DNA from: Halobellus captivus
Lineage (GTDB): Archaea > Halobacteriota > Halobacteria > Halobacteriales > Haloferacaceae
Assembly: GCF_003697845.1 (NCBI RefSeq)
Contig: NZ_RDQE01000003.1
Coordinates: forward strand, 87,174 to 151,173
DNA: 64,000 bases
Direction: 5' to 3'
Shown here: one piece after another, positions 45,790 to 54,459 of the stretch
How positions within the stretch are numbered: the stretch's first letter is position 1
Layout: every line of letters starts with the position of its first letter
Made by a program: the position numbers and the translations under genes
The notes under the pieces: model-generated
Databases searched by the model: none
The model's input: the letters and a program-made list of their open reading frames with translations, nothing else
Told to the model about the DNA's origin: nothing

Positions 45790-46518
45790 TCAGCCGGCGT
45801 CGACCGGTTCGATCAGCTCCGAGCCGTCCGTTCCCGTGGCGTTCACGCGCGTCGAGACCGGATACGCCTTCATCTCCGTCGCCGGATGCGGGTCCATGAT
45901 CGCCGCCGCCTCGTCCGGGTCGCCGTGGAGCCAGCGCTCTTCCTCGTCGGGCGCGAGGATCACCGCCATCCGATGATGGAGGTCCGCAACCAGATCGTTC
46001 GGCTCGGTCGTCACGACGGTGAACGTCTCGCGGACCCGGCCTTCGTCACCGGGGTCGGCGTCCCCGTTCGCACCCGTCCCGCCGCCGAACGCGCCGAGTC
46101 CGGTCTGGGTCGTCTCCGGTTTCGGCGGTTTCCATCGCTCGTACAGGCCGGCCATCGCGAACGGACGGTCGTCCTCGAAGGCGACGCGGTACGGCCGTTT
46201 TCCGGTCCCGTCGTCGACCCACTCGTAGAACCCGTCCGCGGGAACGAGACATCGACGGGACTCGTATGCGTCCGCGAAGCTCCGCTTGTCTCGAACCGTC
46301 TCCGCTCGGGCGTTGATCAGATCGAACGGTTCCTCGGCCCACGACGGGGTCAATCCCCACGTCATTCGGGTCGCTCGATCCGGGTCCTCGACCGTCACGA
46401 CAGGGAGGTCCTCGCCGGGTGCGCAGTTATAACTGGGTTCGAGGCCGTCCCCGAACGTCGCGTCGAACCGCGACTCGAGTTCCCCGACGGGCGTGAACAG
46501 CGTGTACCGGCCACACAT
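45790..46518 (-). CDS. SRAP domain protein (HMCES/YedK-like)
   Basis: 242 residues. Catalytic Cys2 is exposed after Met removal (MCGRYTLF). SRAP motifs NARAETVRDKRSF, CLVPADGFYEWVDDG and the active-site His in HHRMAVILAP are intact. These proteins cross-link to abasic sites in single-stranded DNA to protect forks. Placed between the DUF4349 and Usp genes. Confidence 0.9.
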   Translation of the reverse strand: MCGRYTLFTPVGELESRFDATFGDGLEPSYNCAPGEDLPVVTVEDPDRATRMTWGLTPSWAEEPFDLINARAETVRDKRSFADAYESRRCLVPADGFYEWVDDGTGKRPYRVAFEDDRPFAMAGLYERWKPPKPETTQTGLGAFGGGTGANGDADPGDEGRVRETFTVVTTEPNDLVADLHHRMAVILAPDEEERWLHGDPDEAAAIMDPHPATEMKAYPVSTRVNATGTDGSELIEPVDAG

Positions 46519-46623
46519 TCTCTGTCGACCTTTCGGTCGAGTGGTCTTAAATGGAGAACCCTGTCGCCGATCGGGGGGTGTAGCCGGGGGAGAATTATCC
46601 GGGTCCGCTTGGAAGACGTCCGC

Positions 46624-47046
46624 ATGGAACACCTCGTCGCGATGGATGACTCGCCGTTGGCCCGTGAATCGCTCGTGTACGCGCTCGAGGTCTTCACGGA
46701 CGCCCGGGTGACGATCGTCCACGTCGCGTACCCTGAACTGGACATGCTCTCGACCGATATCGAAGAGGTGTACGGCGCGGATCCGGCGGAGTTGGACGGA
46801 GTGGGTGACGAGACCGCCCGGAACGTCTTCGAGACGATCCGTGACGTCGTGGACGACCGATCGGTCGCCGTGACGTATCTGCTGGGCGAGGCGGATCGGC
46901 GACTGGTCGAATACGTCCAGGAGGGAAGTTTCGATCACGTCGTGATGGGGACCCACGGTCGCGACGGTCTCTCACGCCTCTTGATCGGAAGCGTTGCCGA
47001 GGCAGTCGTCCGTCGGACCGACGTTCCGACGACGCTCGTCAAATAG
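46624..47046 (+). CDS. Universal stress protein (UspA family)
   Basis: 140 residues. LVAMDDSPLARESLVYALEVFTDARVTIVHVAYPE and MGTHGRDGLSRLLIGSVAEAVVRRTDVPTTLV give one UspA domain with the G-x2-G-x9-GS ATP loop. It begins about 25 bp after a TATA-like AATTATCC, so it is likely leaderless. Confidence 0.87.
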   Translation: MEHLVAMDDSPLARESLVYALEVFTDARVTIVHVAYPELDMLSTDIEEVYGADPAELDGVGDETARNVFETIRDVVDDRSVAVTYLLGEADRRLVEYVQEGSFDHVVMGTHGRDGLSRLLIGSVAEAVVRRTDVPTTLVK

Positions 47047-47345
47047 CCTCGGAGATCGACTCGAACGACGTCAGCGTCGCCGTTCCGGAACGTCGCGCCG
47101 TTCGCGGGTGCCGCAACCTCGGAGGACGGATTTGAGGCGTACCTTCTATTCAAACCAGTGTTCACTAATATATGATTAGTCACATTGATGTACAACGGCT
47201 GTATCATAGCTCTAAGCCTTCGATCGCTGTACTACTAACTACACACTGCCAAGGGTCTACGCTGTATCTTTATGCTCATAAGCGTCGATCATTCGATAGA
47301 GCTGCCAGTAGTACAGGTCAAGTACCAGTCAAAAGAGACCGACCG
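47047..47345 (+). other. AT-rich intergenic region before the truncated hydrolase
   Basis: The DNA becomes markedly AT-rich from about 47150, in contrast with the preceding gene. An in-frame ATG at 47172 exists, but the 58 codons before the Tat-signal start look like non-coding sequence. I see no gene. This drop in GC marks the left edge of the accessory stretch running to about 51.3 kb. Confidence 0.4.
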
Positions 47346-48371
47346 ATGTCCCGATCACAGACAGCAACCGATACCATCGCTGGTCACGACCAGCCCACCA
47401 CGCACTCTCGACGTACTGTACTTCGGGGTCTCGCGGCGACAGGGTCCGCGGCGTTCGCTCTCCAACGTGGAGCCGGCAGCGCGAGTGCAGCCGAACCCAG
47501 CCAGCAGGGACGGCCCAACGGACCGCTCTCCGATCCGGAGTCCTTCGAGACGTTCCTCGACGGCGTGATGAACGCCCAGCTCGAGGCCCACGACATCCCC
47601 GGTGCAACGGTCGCGGTCGTCGACGGTGATTCGACGTTCACGAAGGGATACGGCGTCCGAGACGTCCGCACTGATGCGCCAGTCGAGGCGGGCGATACGC
47701 TCTTTCGCATCGGATCGACGTCGAAACTCTTCGCGTGGACGGCAGTCATGCAGAGGGTCGAGGCTGGCCGGCTCGATCTCGAGACTGACGTGAACGACTA
47801 CCTCGACGGTGTCACGATACCGGACACGTACGACCAGCCCATCACGCTCGACCACCTCGCGACGCATACTGCGGGATTCGAGGAGCGCGCTCGTGGAACG
47901 TTTGTCCTGAACGAAGCGGATCTGCGCCCGCTCTCGACGATGCTCCAGAACGAACGACCGGCGAGAGTTCGGCCGCCGGGTGAGTTCACCGCCTACTCGA
48001 ACTACGGGGCCGCGCTCGCTGGCCATATCGCCGCCGCGACTGCCGACTCGTCGTTCGGTGAGTACGTCGAAGGCGACATCTTCGAACCGCTGGGGATGGA
48101 TCAGAGCACGTTCGACCAGCCTGTTCCCGATGCTATCGACGGGACACTTTCGAAGGATAGTACTATCCGACTCTATTGGGGCGATATCAGCACCCTCATG
48201 ACTACCAGAGAATCGTCGAGTGAGGATCAGACAGACGATGCCCTAGTTACGGAGTATGGAATGTCTCGGCCGCTCGTCCTCCAGTGGACCGTCGTCAGTA
48301 TCTCGAATCCTCCGGGGTGTCCGGGGCGACGCCGAGGCGGCCTTCGACGAACGCGGAGACGTCCGCTGTGA
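47346..48371 (+). pseudogene. 3'-truncated serine beta-lactamase-type hydrolase
   Basis: The N terminus is a Tat signal (SRRTVLRGLAATGSAAFALQRG, Ala-rich cleavage near 50). The class C beta-lactamase-like domain contains SxxK in GSTSKLF, the YxN-type YSNYG, and DLATHTAGF-like sequence. At about residue 265 (DAIDGTLSKDS) similarity stops and unrelated sequence runs to a TGA at 48371, whose last part is antisense to the flavodoxin gene. Intact relatives are longer and have the third active-site motif, so the enzyme is probably inactive. Confidence 0.6.
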
Positions 48372-48876
48372 ACGCGTCGACCGCGTCCCAGTCGGTGAAC
48401 TCGACGTCTCCGTTCGGCGCCCGTTCCTCGGTGAGTAGGTCCTTCGCGATCCGCTTCATCATCAGGCGTTTGAGGAACCCGTACTCGGAGAACCGAAGCG
48501 CGCCGCCGAACTGCCCGATTCGATCCGGGTGCCACCCGGTTTCCGTGAGAAACGACTCGACGTATCCCGCAGCTTCTTCGCGTTTCTCCTCGTTCGCCGA
48601 GGACAGCGAAACCTGGAAGAACGCGGTCGGCATCTCTGAGAGGATGTCTCGATTGTCGGTGATGAAGTCGTGAACCTCCTTCTGGTGTTTCCCGACGTGG
48701 ATCGAGGCACCCACGACGACGGCGTCGTAGACTTCCAGGGTGAACGAGTCCGGTCGGTCACGCACGTCGATCGCGCTCGCCTCGTGGCCGCGCTTGCTGA
48801 TTGTGGCCGTGATCCGTTCTGCGATCTTCGCCGTCTGGCCTTCGCCCGTCCCGTAGAGTACCAGGAAAGAGCTCAC
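48295..48876 (-). CDS. Flavodoxin-domain protein (HemG-like)
   Basis: 193 residues from GTG at 48876; a GTG at 48888 is an alternative. SSFLVLYGTGEGQTAKIAERITATISKRGH is the FMN-phosphate loop, followed by DAVVVGASIHVGKHQKEVHDFI, as in menaquinone-dependent protoporphyrinogen IX oxidase HemG-type flavodoxins. Activity in heme synthesis is possible. Its start abuts the remnant of a CPBP protease gene on the same strand. Confidence 0.72.
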   Translation of the reverse strand: MSSFLVLYGTGEGQTAKIAERITATISKRGHEASAIDVRDRPDSFTLEVYDAVVVGASIHVGKHQKEVHDFITDNRDILSEMPTAFFQVSLSSANEEKREEAAGYVESFLTETGWHPDRIGQFGGALRFSEYGFLKRLMMKRIAKDLLTEERAPNGDVEFTDWDAVDAFTADVSAFVEGRLGVAPDTPEDSRY

Positions 48877-49932
48877 GTGTTCACACACCTCTGTACGTGC
48901 GTTCGCCGCGTCAGCAGATAAATTCCGGTAGATCCTGTGATTCCATCCGATTCACGGCTCGACGCAGGCATTGATTCGCGCCGGAGCAACTCGGTACTTG
49001 CAATGGATGTCCATCGTCGGTGGGTTTCATTCTGCGGCGTCTGATTCAGTCTCCGCTGGGAGGCCGGCGTCTTGGGGGTCGGTGGATCGCGGTTCGCGAG
49101 GCGGTCAGCGCCGTAGACGACGACTAGGAGGATCGCGACCAACACGAGGGGAACGGCGCCGGTGACTTCGGCGAGCAGGTTCAGCCAGGGATCCGGCGCA
49201 CCGTTCGGGATGAGCGCCTCTTGGTCGGCGGGGTGGAAGATCCCCATGACGTTAATGCCGGCGTGGAACACTGCGACGGCGAGGACGCTCCCGACAGTGC
49301 TGTTGTACATCCACGTCCAGAGGGTGGATCCAGCAAGGATGGAGACCATCCGGAGGAGTTGCTGGGAGAGCGGCCAGCCGCCGTGGGTTGTGGTAGCGTT
49401 CAGGAACAGCGGGAGGTGCCAAGCCGCCCACGTGACGCCCACGACGGCACTCGACACCAGCGCGCTGTAGGATCCTGGAGGATGGGCAGCATGAAGCCAC
49501 GCCACCCGAGGTCCTCTTGACCGCCATCCCACACGGTTCCCCACGCCATCGCGAACAGGTAGATGAACGGCGATTCGAACTCGGTAAGGTCGATCGGGCC
49601 ACCGGCGACGACGAACAGCAGAACGCCGAGCGAGAGGATGATGAACTGAAATCCGAGTGCGAGCGCCACCATTTCGCGCCGATCCGCCATTTGAACGTCT
49701 GGCCGACCCAGGTGCGGAGGCTCCCACCGGAGGCCCAGATGACGACCGCCGCGCCGATGGGCGGGCCGAACCCGCCGAAGCCGATCAGGATCGAGTGCGT
49801 CCAGGAGGCTTCCATACCTGAATAGGCGAGGGTGCCCTGGATCGTCCAGGTGAACGCGTACGCGATTGCGACGAAACTCAGGGGGCGATGCCGATCGATC
49901 CACGCACGGATCCCGGAGTTCATCAACAACAT
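48873..49932 (-). pseudogene. CPBP (CAAX protease) intramembrane metalloprotease broken by two frameshifts
   Basis: Three adjacent minus-strand frames carry one CPBP protein. From the ATG at 49932, MLLMNSGIRAWIDRHRPLSF... to FKWRIGAKWW lies in one frame. Near 49670 the sequence moves to a second frame (VALALGFQFIILSLGVLLFVV...GGQEDLGWRGFMLPILQ, with the EDxxWRG catalytic-type motif), and near 49470 to a third (YSALVSSAVVGVTWAAWHLPLFLNA...FHAGINVMG, with the second His motif). Each change needs one inserted or lost base. All active-site motifs survive, but the gene is not expressed as a full protein as sequenced. Confidence 0.7.
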
Positions 49933-50104
49933 TTGTACTAGAGATCGGGCTTGATCATACTCCTTCAGTATCCGGACGAAATTCGTGTATGAGTCACTGA
50001 GGTCAGTAGTATCCCTAGAGGATAGTTCGGTGGAGAGCGCCGTATATTCCGGCTTGGTCGCTCGTAGAGACGTTTCTGAGGACGGTGACCGTGTATTCGA
50101 GGTA

Positions 50105-50794
50105 GTGTTCAGATAAGCAGATTCCATGCGAAGCCGAACGATCTGAGCCATTCGTCGGCAGTTTCTGCTTCGGCGTTGCTGAAAGAGTTTGAGAAGATGA
50201 TAGTTCTACGTTTTATCCCACGAGAGACACGTTCGACACTGTTCCGGTTTCCATGTCGTTCGTATCTGAAACCGAGGCCGTGTTTGCGACAGGATCGCTG
50301 AAGTGGAGCCGCGCCATCGACGAGAACGGTCGCGTCATCGACATCGTGTTTGTCGAGGAGTTCCGCGAAGAATTGATCGGCGATCGCGTTATTTCTCGTC
50401 GGCTCGAGCCGTGTATGTAGCGGATCGTTTGATTGAGGATCGACAGCAGCGTACAGCCAATAGTGTTCATCGTCGAGTTGAATCACGGTCCCGTCAACCG
50501 CAACGTGATTCGGGCACCGACCAGTTTCTGGCTGTAGATCCGCTTTGTGAACCCAGTTATGAACGGTCGATCGAACTCGATCAACACCGGATATCTCAAG
50601 AAACGAAACAGTATTTGAGAGCGATAGTTCAGACGAATAGAGCCGAATACTGAGCTTCATCAACAGCCTCGGTGTTGCCTCTCGCTCCACAAACTCTACC
50701 GTGATCTCGTCTAAACAGCCACTGAGGCGATCGTTTTCGGGCATAGATCACTTTGAAAACGCACCGCCTCTCCTTTCCATCCTTATCTGAACAC
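50105..50794. mobile_element. IS6-family insertion sequence with 13-bp terminal inverted repeats
   Basis: Left repeat GTGTTCAGATAAG (50105-50117) and right repeat CTTATCTGAACAC (50782-50794) are exact reverse complements, bounding a 690-bp element with one transposase. The 8 bp outside each end (left TCGAGGTA, right CGCCACAC) are not duplicated, which may mean replicon-fusion or adjacent deletion rather than simple insertion. The right end cuts into a Usp-domain remnant. Confidence 0.85.
50109..50744 (-). CDS. IS6-family transposase
   Basis: 211 residues, apparently intact. DDE residues are Asp84 (VAVDGTVIQL), Asp143 (TVLVDGAAP) and Glu171 (NSVERV); VHKADLQPETGRCPNHVAVDG and FRYERHGNRNSVERVSRGIKRR are typical of haloarchaeal IS6 (ISH14/15-like) enzymes. 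The N-terminal HTH is short. Start at 50744 (MPENDRLSGC). Confidence 0.87.
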   Translation of the reverse strand: MPENDRLSGCLDEITVEFVEREATPRLLMKLSIRLYSSELSLSNTVSFLEISGVDRVRSTVHNWVHKADLQPETGRCPNHVAVDGTVIQLDDEHYWLYAAVDPQSNDPLHTRLEPTRNNAIADQFFAELLDKHDVDDATVLVDGAAPLQRSCRKHGLGFRYERHGNRNSVERVSRGIKRRTIIFSNSFSNAEAETADEWLRSFGFAWNLLI

Positions 50795-51251
50795 CGCCAC
50801 ACTCTAATCATTGAGCGCTCGACTGGGTCAGAGGCACTCTTAGACACCGATGCGGAGTGGATCGAAGATCACGCACCCTGTGACGTTATCGAGGTATCGA
50901 ATCTCGATCACGACACGACCAGACACATCGGCGTCGTTACCGACGAGGGACCATTCGATCCAACAAAGGTTGCACTGGCCGACGCGCTGGCTACTGCGGT
51001 CGGTGCCACGATCACATGTTACTCCCCTACCAGTACCGAGTCGCCCGAAAGCCGCCGGAACACTATCGAAGATTACCTCTCAGAGTTGGAAGCACTCTGT
51101 GAATCCCCGGTTGAAACGCAGATCCTCCAGTCGGGAACTGACTCGAGGGAGAGATCCAGTGACAGCCGGAACGGAACACGGTACACCCGTCGTTTATGTA
51201 GTGAGCCAGCCCGGACGACTCCGTCAGGCAGTCGAACGGCGATTATTCTAA
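50795..51251 (+). pseudogene. Remnant of a Usp-domain protein, probably from an APC-type transporter
   Basis: Immediately after the IS end, HTLIIERSTGSEALLDTDAEWIEDHAPCDVIEVSNLD and HIGVVTDEGPFDPTKVALADALATAVGATITCYSP give the C-terminal Usp-like region found in haloarchaeal amino-acid permeases. The 5' part is missing. Near 51130-51170 the frame shifts; the end (GTPVVYVVSQPGRLRQAVERRLF) is read in another frame. It overlaps the CinA gene by 4 bp at its end. Confidence 0.55.
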
Positions 51252-51967
51252 CTGCTTTCGGATATCTCCGGGTGTTCCATTAGCCACCGTGCGGCCGCTT
51301 CCACCACGCTAGAGTTGGTTGATCTGACCTTGATACGTTTGTTTTCTCTCCCCTCCTCAGGGTAACAACCGACCGTCACGTCGAATTCCGTCCGGACGCC
51401 GTCGAGTATCTCGTTGAGGTGGCTCTCGGTCTCAGTCGAGCGGAGCGTCTTCGTGAACACGTCCCCTTCGAACTTGGAGACGATCTGCTCGAAGGTGGAT
51501 CGCATCTCGGATGGCATACCCGGGATCACAAACACGTTTTCACAAACGAACCCGGGAGCGATCCCCACATCGTTCTCGAGCACTTCGCTTCCCCTGGGTC
51601 GAAGGGCAGCTCGTTCGAGATCGAACTCGAATTCCGGAGCGTCGTTTCGGATCTCCTTGACGGCAGTCGATATCTGCTGATATGTCCGATGATCCCTTTC
51701 GATATCTAGGTTAAGTCCTTTGGCCACGCCCTCGACCGTGACGTCGTCCGGGGTTGACCCGAGTCCGCCCGTGACGACGACTGAATCGTAGCGTTCGCTG
51801 TGGTCGGCAATGGTCTCTGCGATCCGGTCGACTACGTCCGGGATGACGGTGATCTCCGTCACGTTGACGCCGCGTTCGGTAAGTCGCCTCGCGAGCCAGC
51901 TGGCATTGGTGTTCTCGATGTCCCCCGCGAGTAATTCGTCTCCCACGGTTATGATGGCGACGCGCAT
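51248..51967 (-). CDS. CinA N-terminal/MoaB-type molybdopterin-binding domain protein
   Basis: 239 residues. MRVAIITVGDELLAGDIENTNASWLARRLTERGVNV, then VVTGGLGSTPDDVTVEGVAKGL and GIAPGFVCENVFVIPGMPSEMRSTFEQIV are the molybdopterin/CinA N-terminal motifs. No C-terminal deamidase is present, as in archaeal CinA-N proteins, which may bind MPT or hydrolyse ADP-ribose-like compounds. It lies downstream of mftE on the same strand. Confidence 0.8.
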   Translation of the reverse strand: MRVAIITVGDELLAGDIENTNASWLARRLTERGVNVTEITVIPDVVDRIAETIADHSERYDSVVVTGGLGSTPDDVTVEGVAKGLNLDIERDHRTYQQISTAVKEIRNDAPEFEFDLERAALRPRGSEVLENDVGIAPGFVCENVFVIPGMPSEMRSTFEQIVSKFEGDVFTKTLRSTETESHLNEILDGVRTEFDVTVGCYPEEGRENKRIKVRSTNSSVVEAAARWLMEHPEISESS

Positions 51968-52084
51968 ACCGGAGAGTATAGCGGGAGATCGAAGATAGTT
52001 TCGCAGACAAATCGTATCAGCGTGTCGTACCACGGGTTCGCTCGAGTCATGGTGATCGGTCCCGAAATGACCCGTGAGCGTCCT

Positions 52085-52870
52085 TCACGGGTTCGCGGCA
52101 GTCCGTTCGCTGTGGATCCAGTCGGAGAATTCCTCGGTCAGCACCGATAGGAGGTGTTCTCCGGCCTCTGTAGTCGCCACCGTCGGGTCGCCGAGAACGC
52201 CTGACTCGGTTACCGCCTCGAATCCATGATTGAGGATACGGGCGTACGATACGTCACCCTCGTGGCCGGGGTCGGCATCCTCCATCGAGACGAGGTCGGG
52301 TTCGATCGCCAGCATCGCCGCGGTTTCGGTTGCCCCCGCGTGAATCACTGGTTCGTCGATCTCAATACCCACCTCGGAGAGGGCTCGGTTCATCGCCTTC
52401 GTGTATCGATCCAGATCAGCGATGGGGACTACGGTCGTCTCGGGTAGTTCGTCGGCGAGTTCGGGGGCGATCGTTCGCACCGGCGGGATATTCCCGCCGT
52501 GTGTCGGGAGTAACACGACAGTTTCGACTCCGTGAGTGGCAACCGATCGAACGTGTCCGCGGATGGTTTCGAACAGCGCGTCGATCCCGACGCTTATCGT
52601 ACCGGAGAACGAGGTGTGTTCCTCAGAGACGCCAACTCGAATGACCGGTGCCACCAGCGCATCGCCCAATTCCGCCGCGAGACGACACCCGAGAGACTCA
52701 CCGATGAACGAGTCAGTACCAAGCGGCAAGTGCGGTCCGTGTTGTTCAACGGCGCCGATCGGGAGGATAACTGTACGGGACCCGTTTTCGATACGTCTCT
52801 GGATATCGGGCCACGAGAGTCGTTCAAGCAGATACTGGTTGCGGCGTTGTCGACGTTTCTCCTGGCTCAT
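52085..52870 (-). CDS. mftE: Creatininase-family peptidase, MftE-like
   Basis: 261 residues. Metal-binding motifs: PIGAVEQHGPHLPLGTDS with Glu42, His44 and Asp53, THGGN with His124, and HAGATETAAM with Glu182. In mycobacteria MftE removes the modified C-terminal Val-Tyr unit of MftA to give the AHDP core of mycofactocin. The assignment rests on the family plus its place opposite mftABC. Plain creatininase-family hydrolases look alike, so specificity is inferred. ATG at 52870. Confidence 0.75.
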   Translation of the reverse strand: MSQEKRRQRRNQYLLERLSWPDIQRRIENGSRTVILPIGAVEQHGPHLPLGTDSFIGESLGCRLAAELGDALVAPVIRVGVSEEHTSFSGTISVGIDALFETIRGHVRSVATHGVETVVLLPTHGGNIPPVRTIAPELADELPETTVVPIADLDRYTKAMNRALSEVGIEIDEPVIHAGATETAAMLAIEPDLVSMEDADPGHEGDVSYARILNHGFEAVTESGVLGDPTVATTEAGEHLLSVLTEEFSDWIHSERTAANP

Positions 52871-53107
52871 AGACCGAAATTCGCTCGTGCCCGCGAATAA
52901 TCTTTGCGCCGACCCCTGACCCTGAGGAGAATGGATATGATCTCGAAGTCGAAACCTGTTGACCCCCCTTCGTCGAGCCGTCTGTTTATCACTGCCGAAC
53001 CAGAAACAGGTGGGTTTTGGTTGCGTGTAATCGGAGTTGGTTGCCCTACCTGAATCGAGGGTCGCCTATCCAAACGTATTTGTGGATCGGATACACAACG
53101 CTACCAT
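52871..53107. promoter_or_regulatory. Divergent promoter region between mftE and mftA
   Basis: 237 bp with no gene. On the mftE side an AATAATCTTT (52897-52906) is positioned about 30 bp before its ATG. On the mftA side AAACGTATTTG (53072-53082) is about 30 bp before the mftA ATG. Both fit TATA boxes of leaderless archaeal messages. No clear operator palindrome is seen. Confidence 0.4.
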
Positions 53108-53248
53108 ATGTCACGGAGAGTATCAGAAACGGATCCGGAGGAATCAGCCACCGACAAGACGGCTTCTCGGTCCGACGACGATCCGGATATTGAGGAGGAC
53201 CTGTTCGAGGAGGAACTCCGGATCGACGGAATTTGTGGCGTGTACTGA
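53108..53248 (+). CDS. mftA: Mycofactocin precursor peptide MftA
   Basis: 46 residues: MSRRVSETDPEE... ending in ELRIDGICGVY. The conserved MftA tail is IDGxCGVY, here exact, and the last two residues Val45 and Tyr46 are the ones that MftC converts to the AHDP lactam. The N-terminal half is acidic and variable, including a Ser/Asp/Glu linker. The stop is one base before the mftB ATG. Its small size explains why it is easily missed. Confidence 0.9.
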   Translation: MSRRVSETDPEESATDKTASRSDDDPDIEEDLFEEELRIDGICGVY

Positions 53249-53249
53249 G

Positions 53250-53489
53250 ATGGCGACCCTTGCCAGACCTGACCACATCAAGTTCCGTCGGGAGGCGGAC
53301 GGGGGACTGGTGTACGACCACGAAAACTACGGTTACGAGGATGCATCGATGTACGAGGTGAGCGACACCGTCATCGACGTCCTAGAGTTCGTCGAAAACG
53401 AGAACGACCGAGAGGCCGTCGAGAGCCAGTTCTCTCCGGCCGTGGTAGCGACGCTGATCGACCGGGGGGTGCTCGCGGATGTCGAGTGA
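53250..53489 (+). CDS. mftB: Mycofactocin peptide chaperone MftB
   Basis: 79 residues, RRE (PqqD-like) fold: RPDHIKFRREADGGLVYDHENYGYEDASMYEVSDTVIDVLEFVEN. It binds the MftA leader and presents it to MftC. Start 1 bp after mftA, and the end overlaps mftC by 11 bp, showing coupling. Confidence 0.85.
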   Translation: MATLARPDHIKFRREADGGLVYDHENYGYEDASMYEVSDTVIDVLEFVENENDREAVESQFSPAVVATLIDRGVLADVE

Positions 53490-54456
53490 GTCCCGTGCGT
53501 CGAGTGAGCCCCTGTCAGCACCGGTCACGATCACGTGGGAGGTGACGCTTGGTTGTAACCTTCATTGCGATCACTGTCTCTCAGGTAGTGGTCCGGGCCA
53601 CCAACTCCCGAACGAGCTCACGACTGAGCAGGCCCACGCCTTCATCGGCGAACTAGATGAGATGGACGTGTTCCAAGTCAACATCGGCGGCGGTGAGCCG
53701 TTCGTCCGCCCCGATATGTTGGAACTACTCGAAGACCTCACTAACCGGAACATCTCCACCTGCGTGAGCACGAACGGTACCCAACTCGATGAGGCTACGC
53801 TGGATCGGATCGAGGCGATGGATCCGCTATTCCTCCAAGTTAGTATGGATGGCCTCCAGCCCGAGAACGACGCGATCCGCGGCGAGGGCGTGTACGACCA
53901 AGTCGTCGATACGCTGGAACGGCTGGAGGACCGTGACATCGGGACGACCGTCAACACCGTCGTCACGCGGCGGAACGTCGAAGACCTGCCGGAGATCTAC
54001 GATCTCGCAGAAGCCCACGGTGCCGGCCTGCGCCTGAACCGCTTCCGCCCCAGTGGTCGGGGCGAGGACACTTGGGACGAGTTCCGGCTGACTGAGGAGC
54101 AGATCCGATTCCTCCACGGGTGGATCGAGGACTATCCCGACGTCCGGACTGGGGACTCCTTCTTCTACCTCAACGCGCTGGGCGAGGTACGAAACAATAC
54201 GCTCAAACAGTGTGGCGCGGGCTCGATGACCTGTCTGGTTGACCCCGCAGGCGACGTGTTCCCGTGTGCGTTCACGCAATGGGACCACCTCGCATCAGGC
54301 AACGTCGTCGAGGACGGCTTCCAGACCGCATGGGACGAGATCGCCAACCTTCGGAGCCAGATCGACGACCACGAGGGCTGTCCCGCGGTCGCAATGGGGA
54401 GTTCGGACCCCGACGGGGAGGACCCACAGCTGCGGGCGATCCTCTCTGGCGATTGA
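53479..54456 (+). CDS. mftC: Mycofactocin radical SAM maturase MftC
   Basis: 325 residues. Radical SAM cluster CNLHCDHC (Cys26, Cys30, Cys33), then the GGEP motif (residues 71-74) and the SAM barrel. The C-terminal SPASM region keeps CGAGSMTC (Cys245, Cys252) and Cys263, plus Cys301 in DHEGCPAV. The expected Cys-rich part before and after it (the CGxC...CRGGC-type stretch of actinobacterial MftC) is missing, so the auxiliary cluster is reduced. It performs decarboxylation of Tyr46 and the Val-Tyr cross-link. Shorter than the roughly 390-residue mycobacterial enzyme. Confidence 0.87.
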   Translation: MSSESRASSEPLSAPVTITWEVTLGCNLHCDHCLSGSGPGHQLPNELTTEQAHAFIGELDEMDVFQVNIGGGEPFVRPDMLELLEDLTNRNISTCVSTNGTQLDEATLDRIEAMDPLFLQVSMDGLQPENDAIRGEGVYDQVVDTLERLEDRDIGTTVNTVVTRRNVEDLPEIYDLAEAHGAGLRLNRFRPSGRGEDTWDEFRLTEEQIRFLHGWIEDYPDVRTGDSFFYLNALGEVRNNTLKQCGAGSMTCLVDPAGDVFPCAFTQWDHLASGNVVEDGFQTAWDEIANLRSQIDDHEGCPAVAMGSSDPDGEDPQLRAILSGD

Positions 54457-54459
54457 ATC

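Noticed and set aside
49921-50104. Short plus-strand frame ending at the IS left end
   Set aside because: No start codon or recognisable domain; possible flank remnant only.
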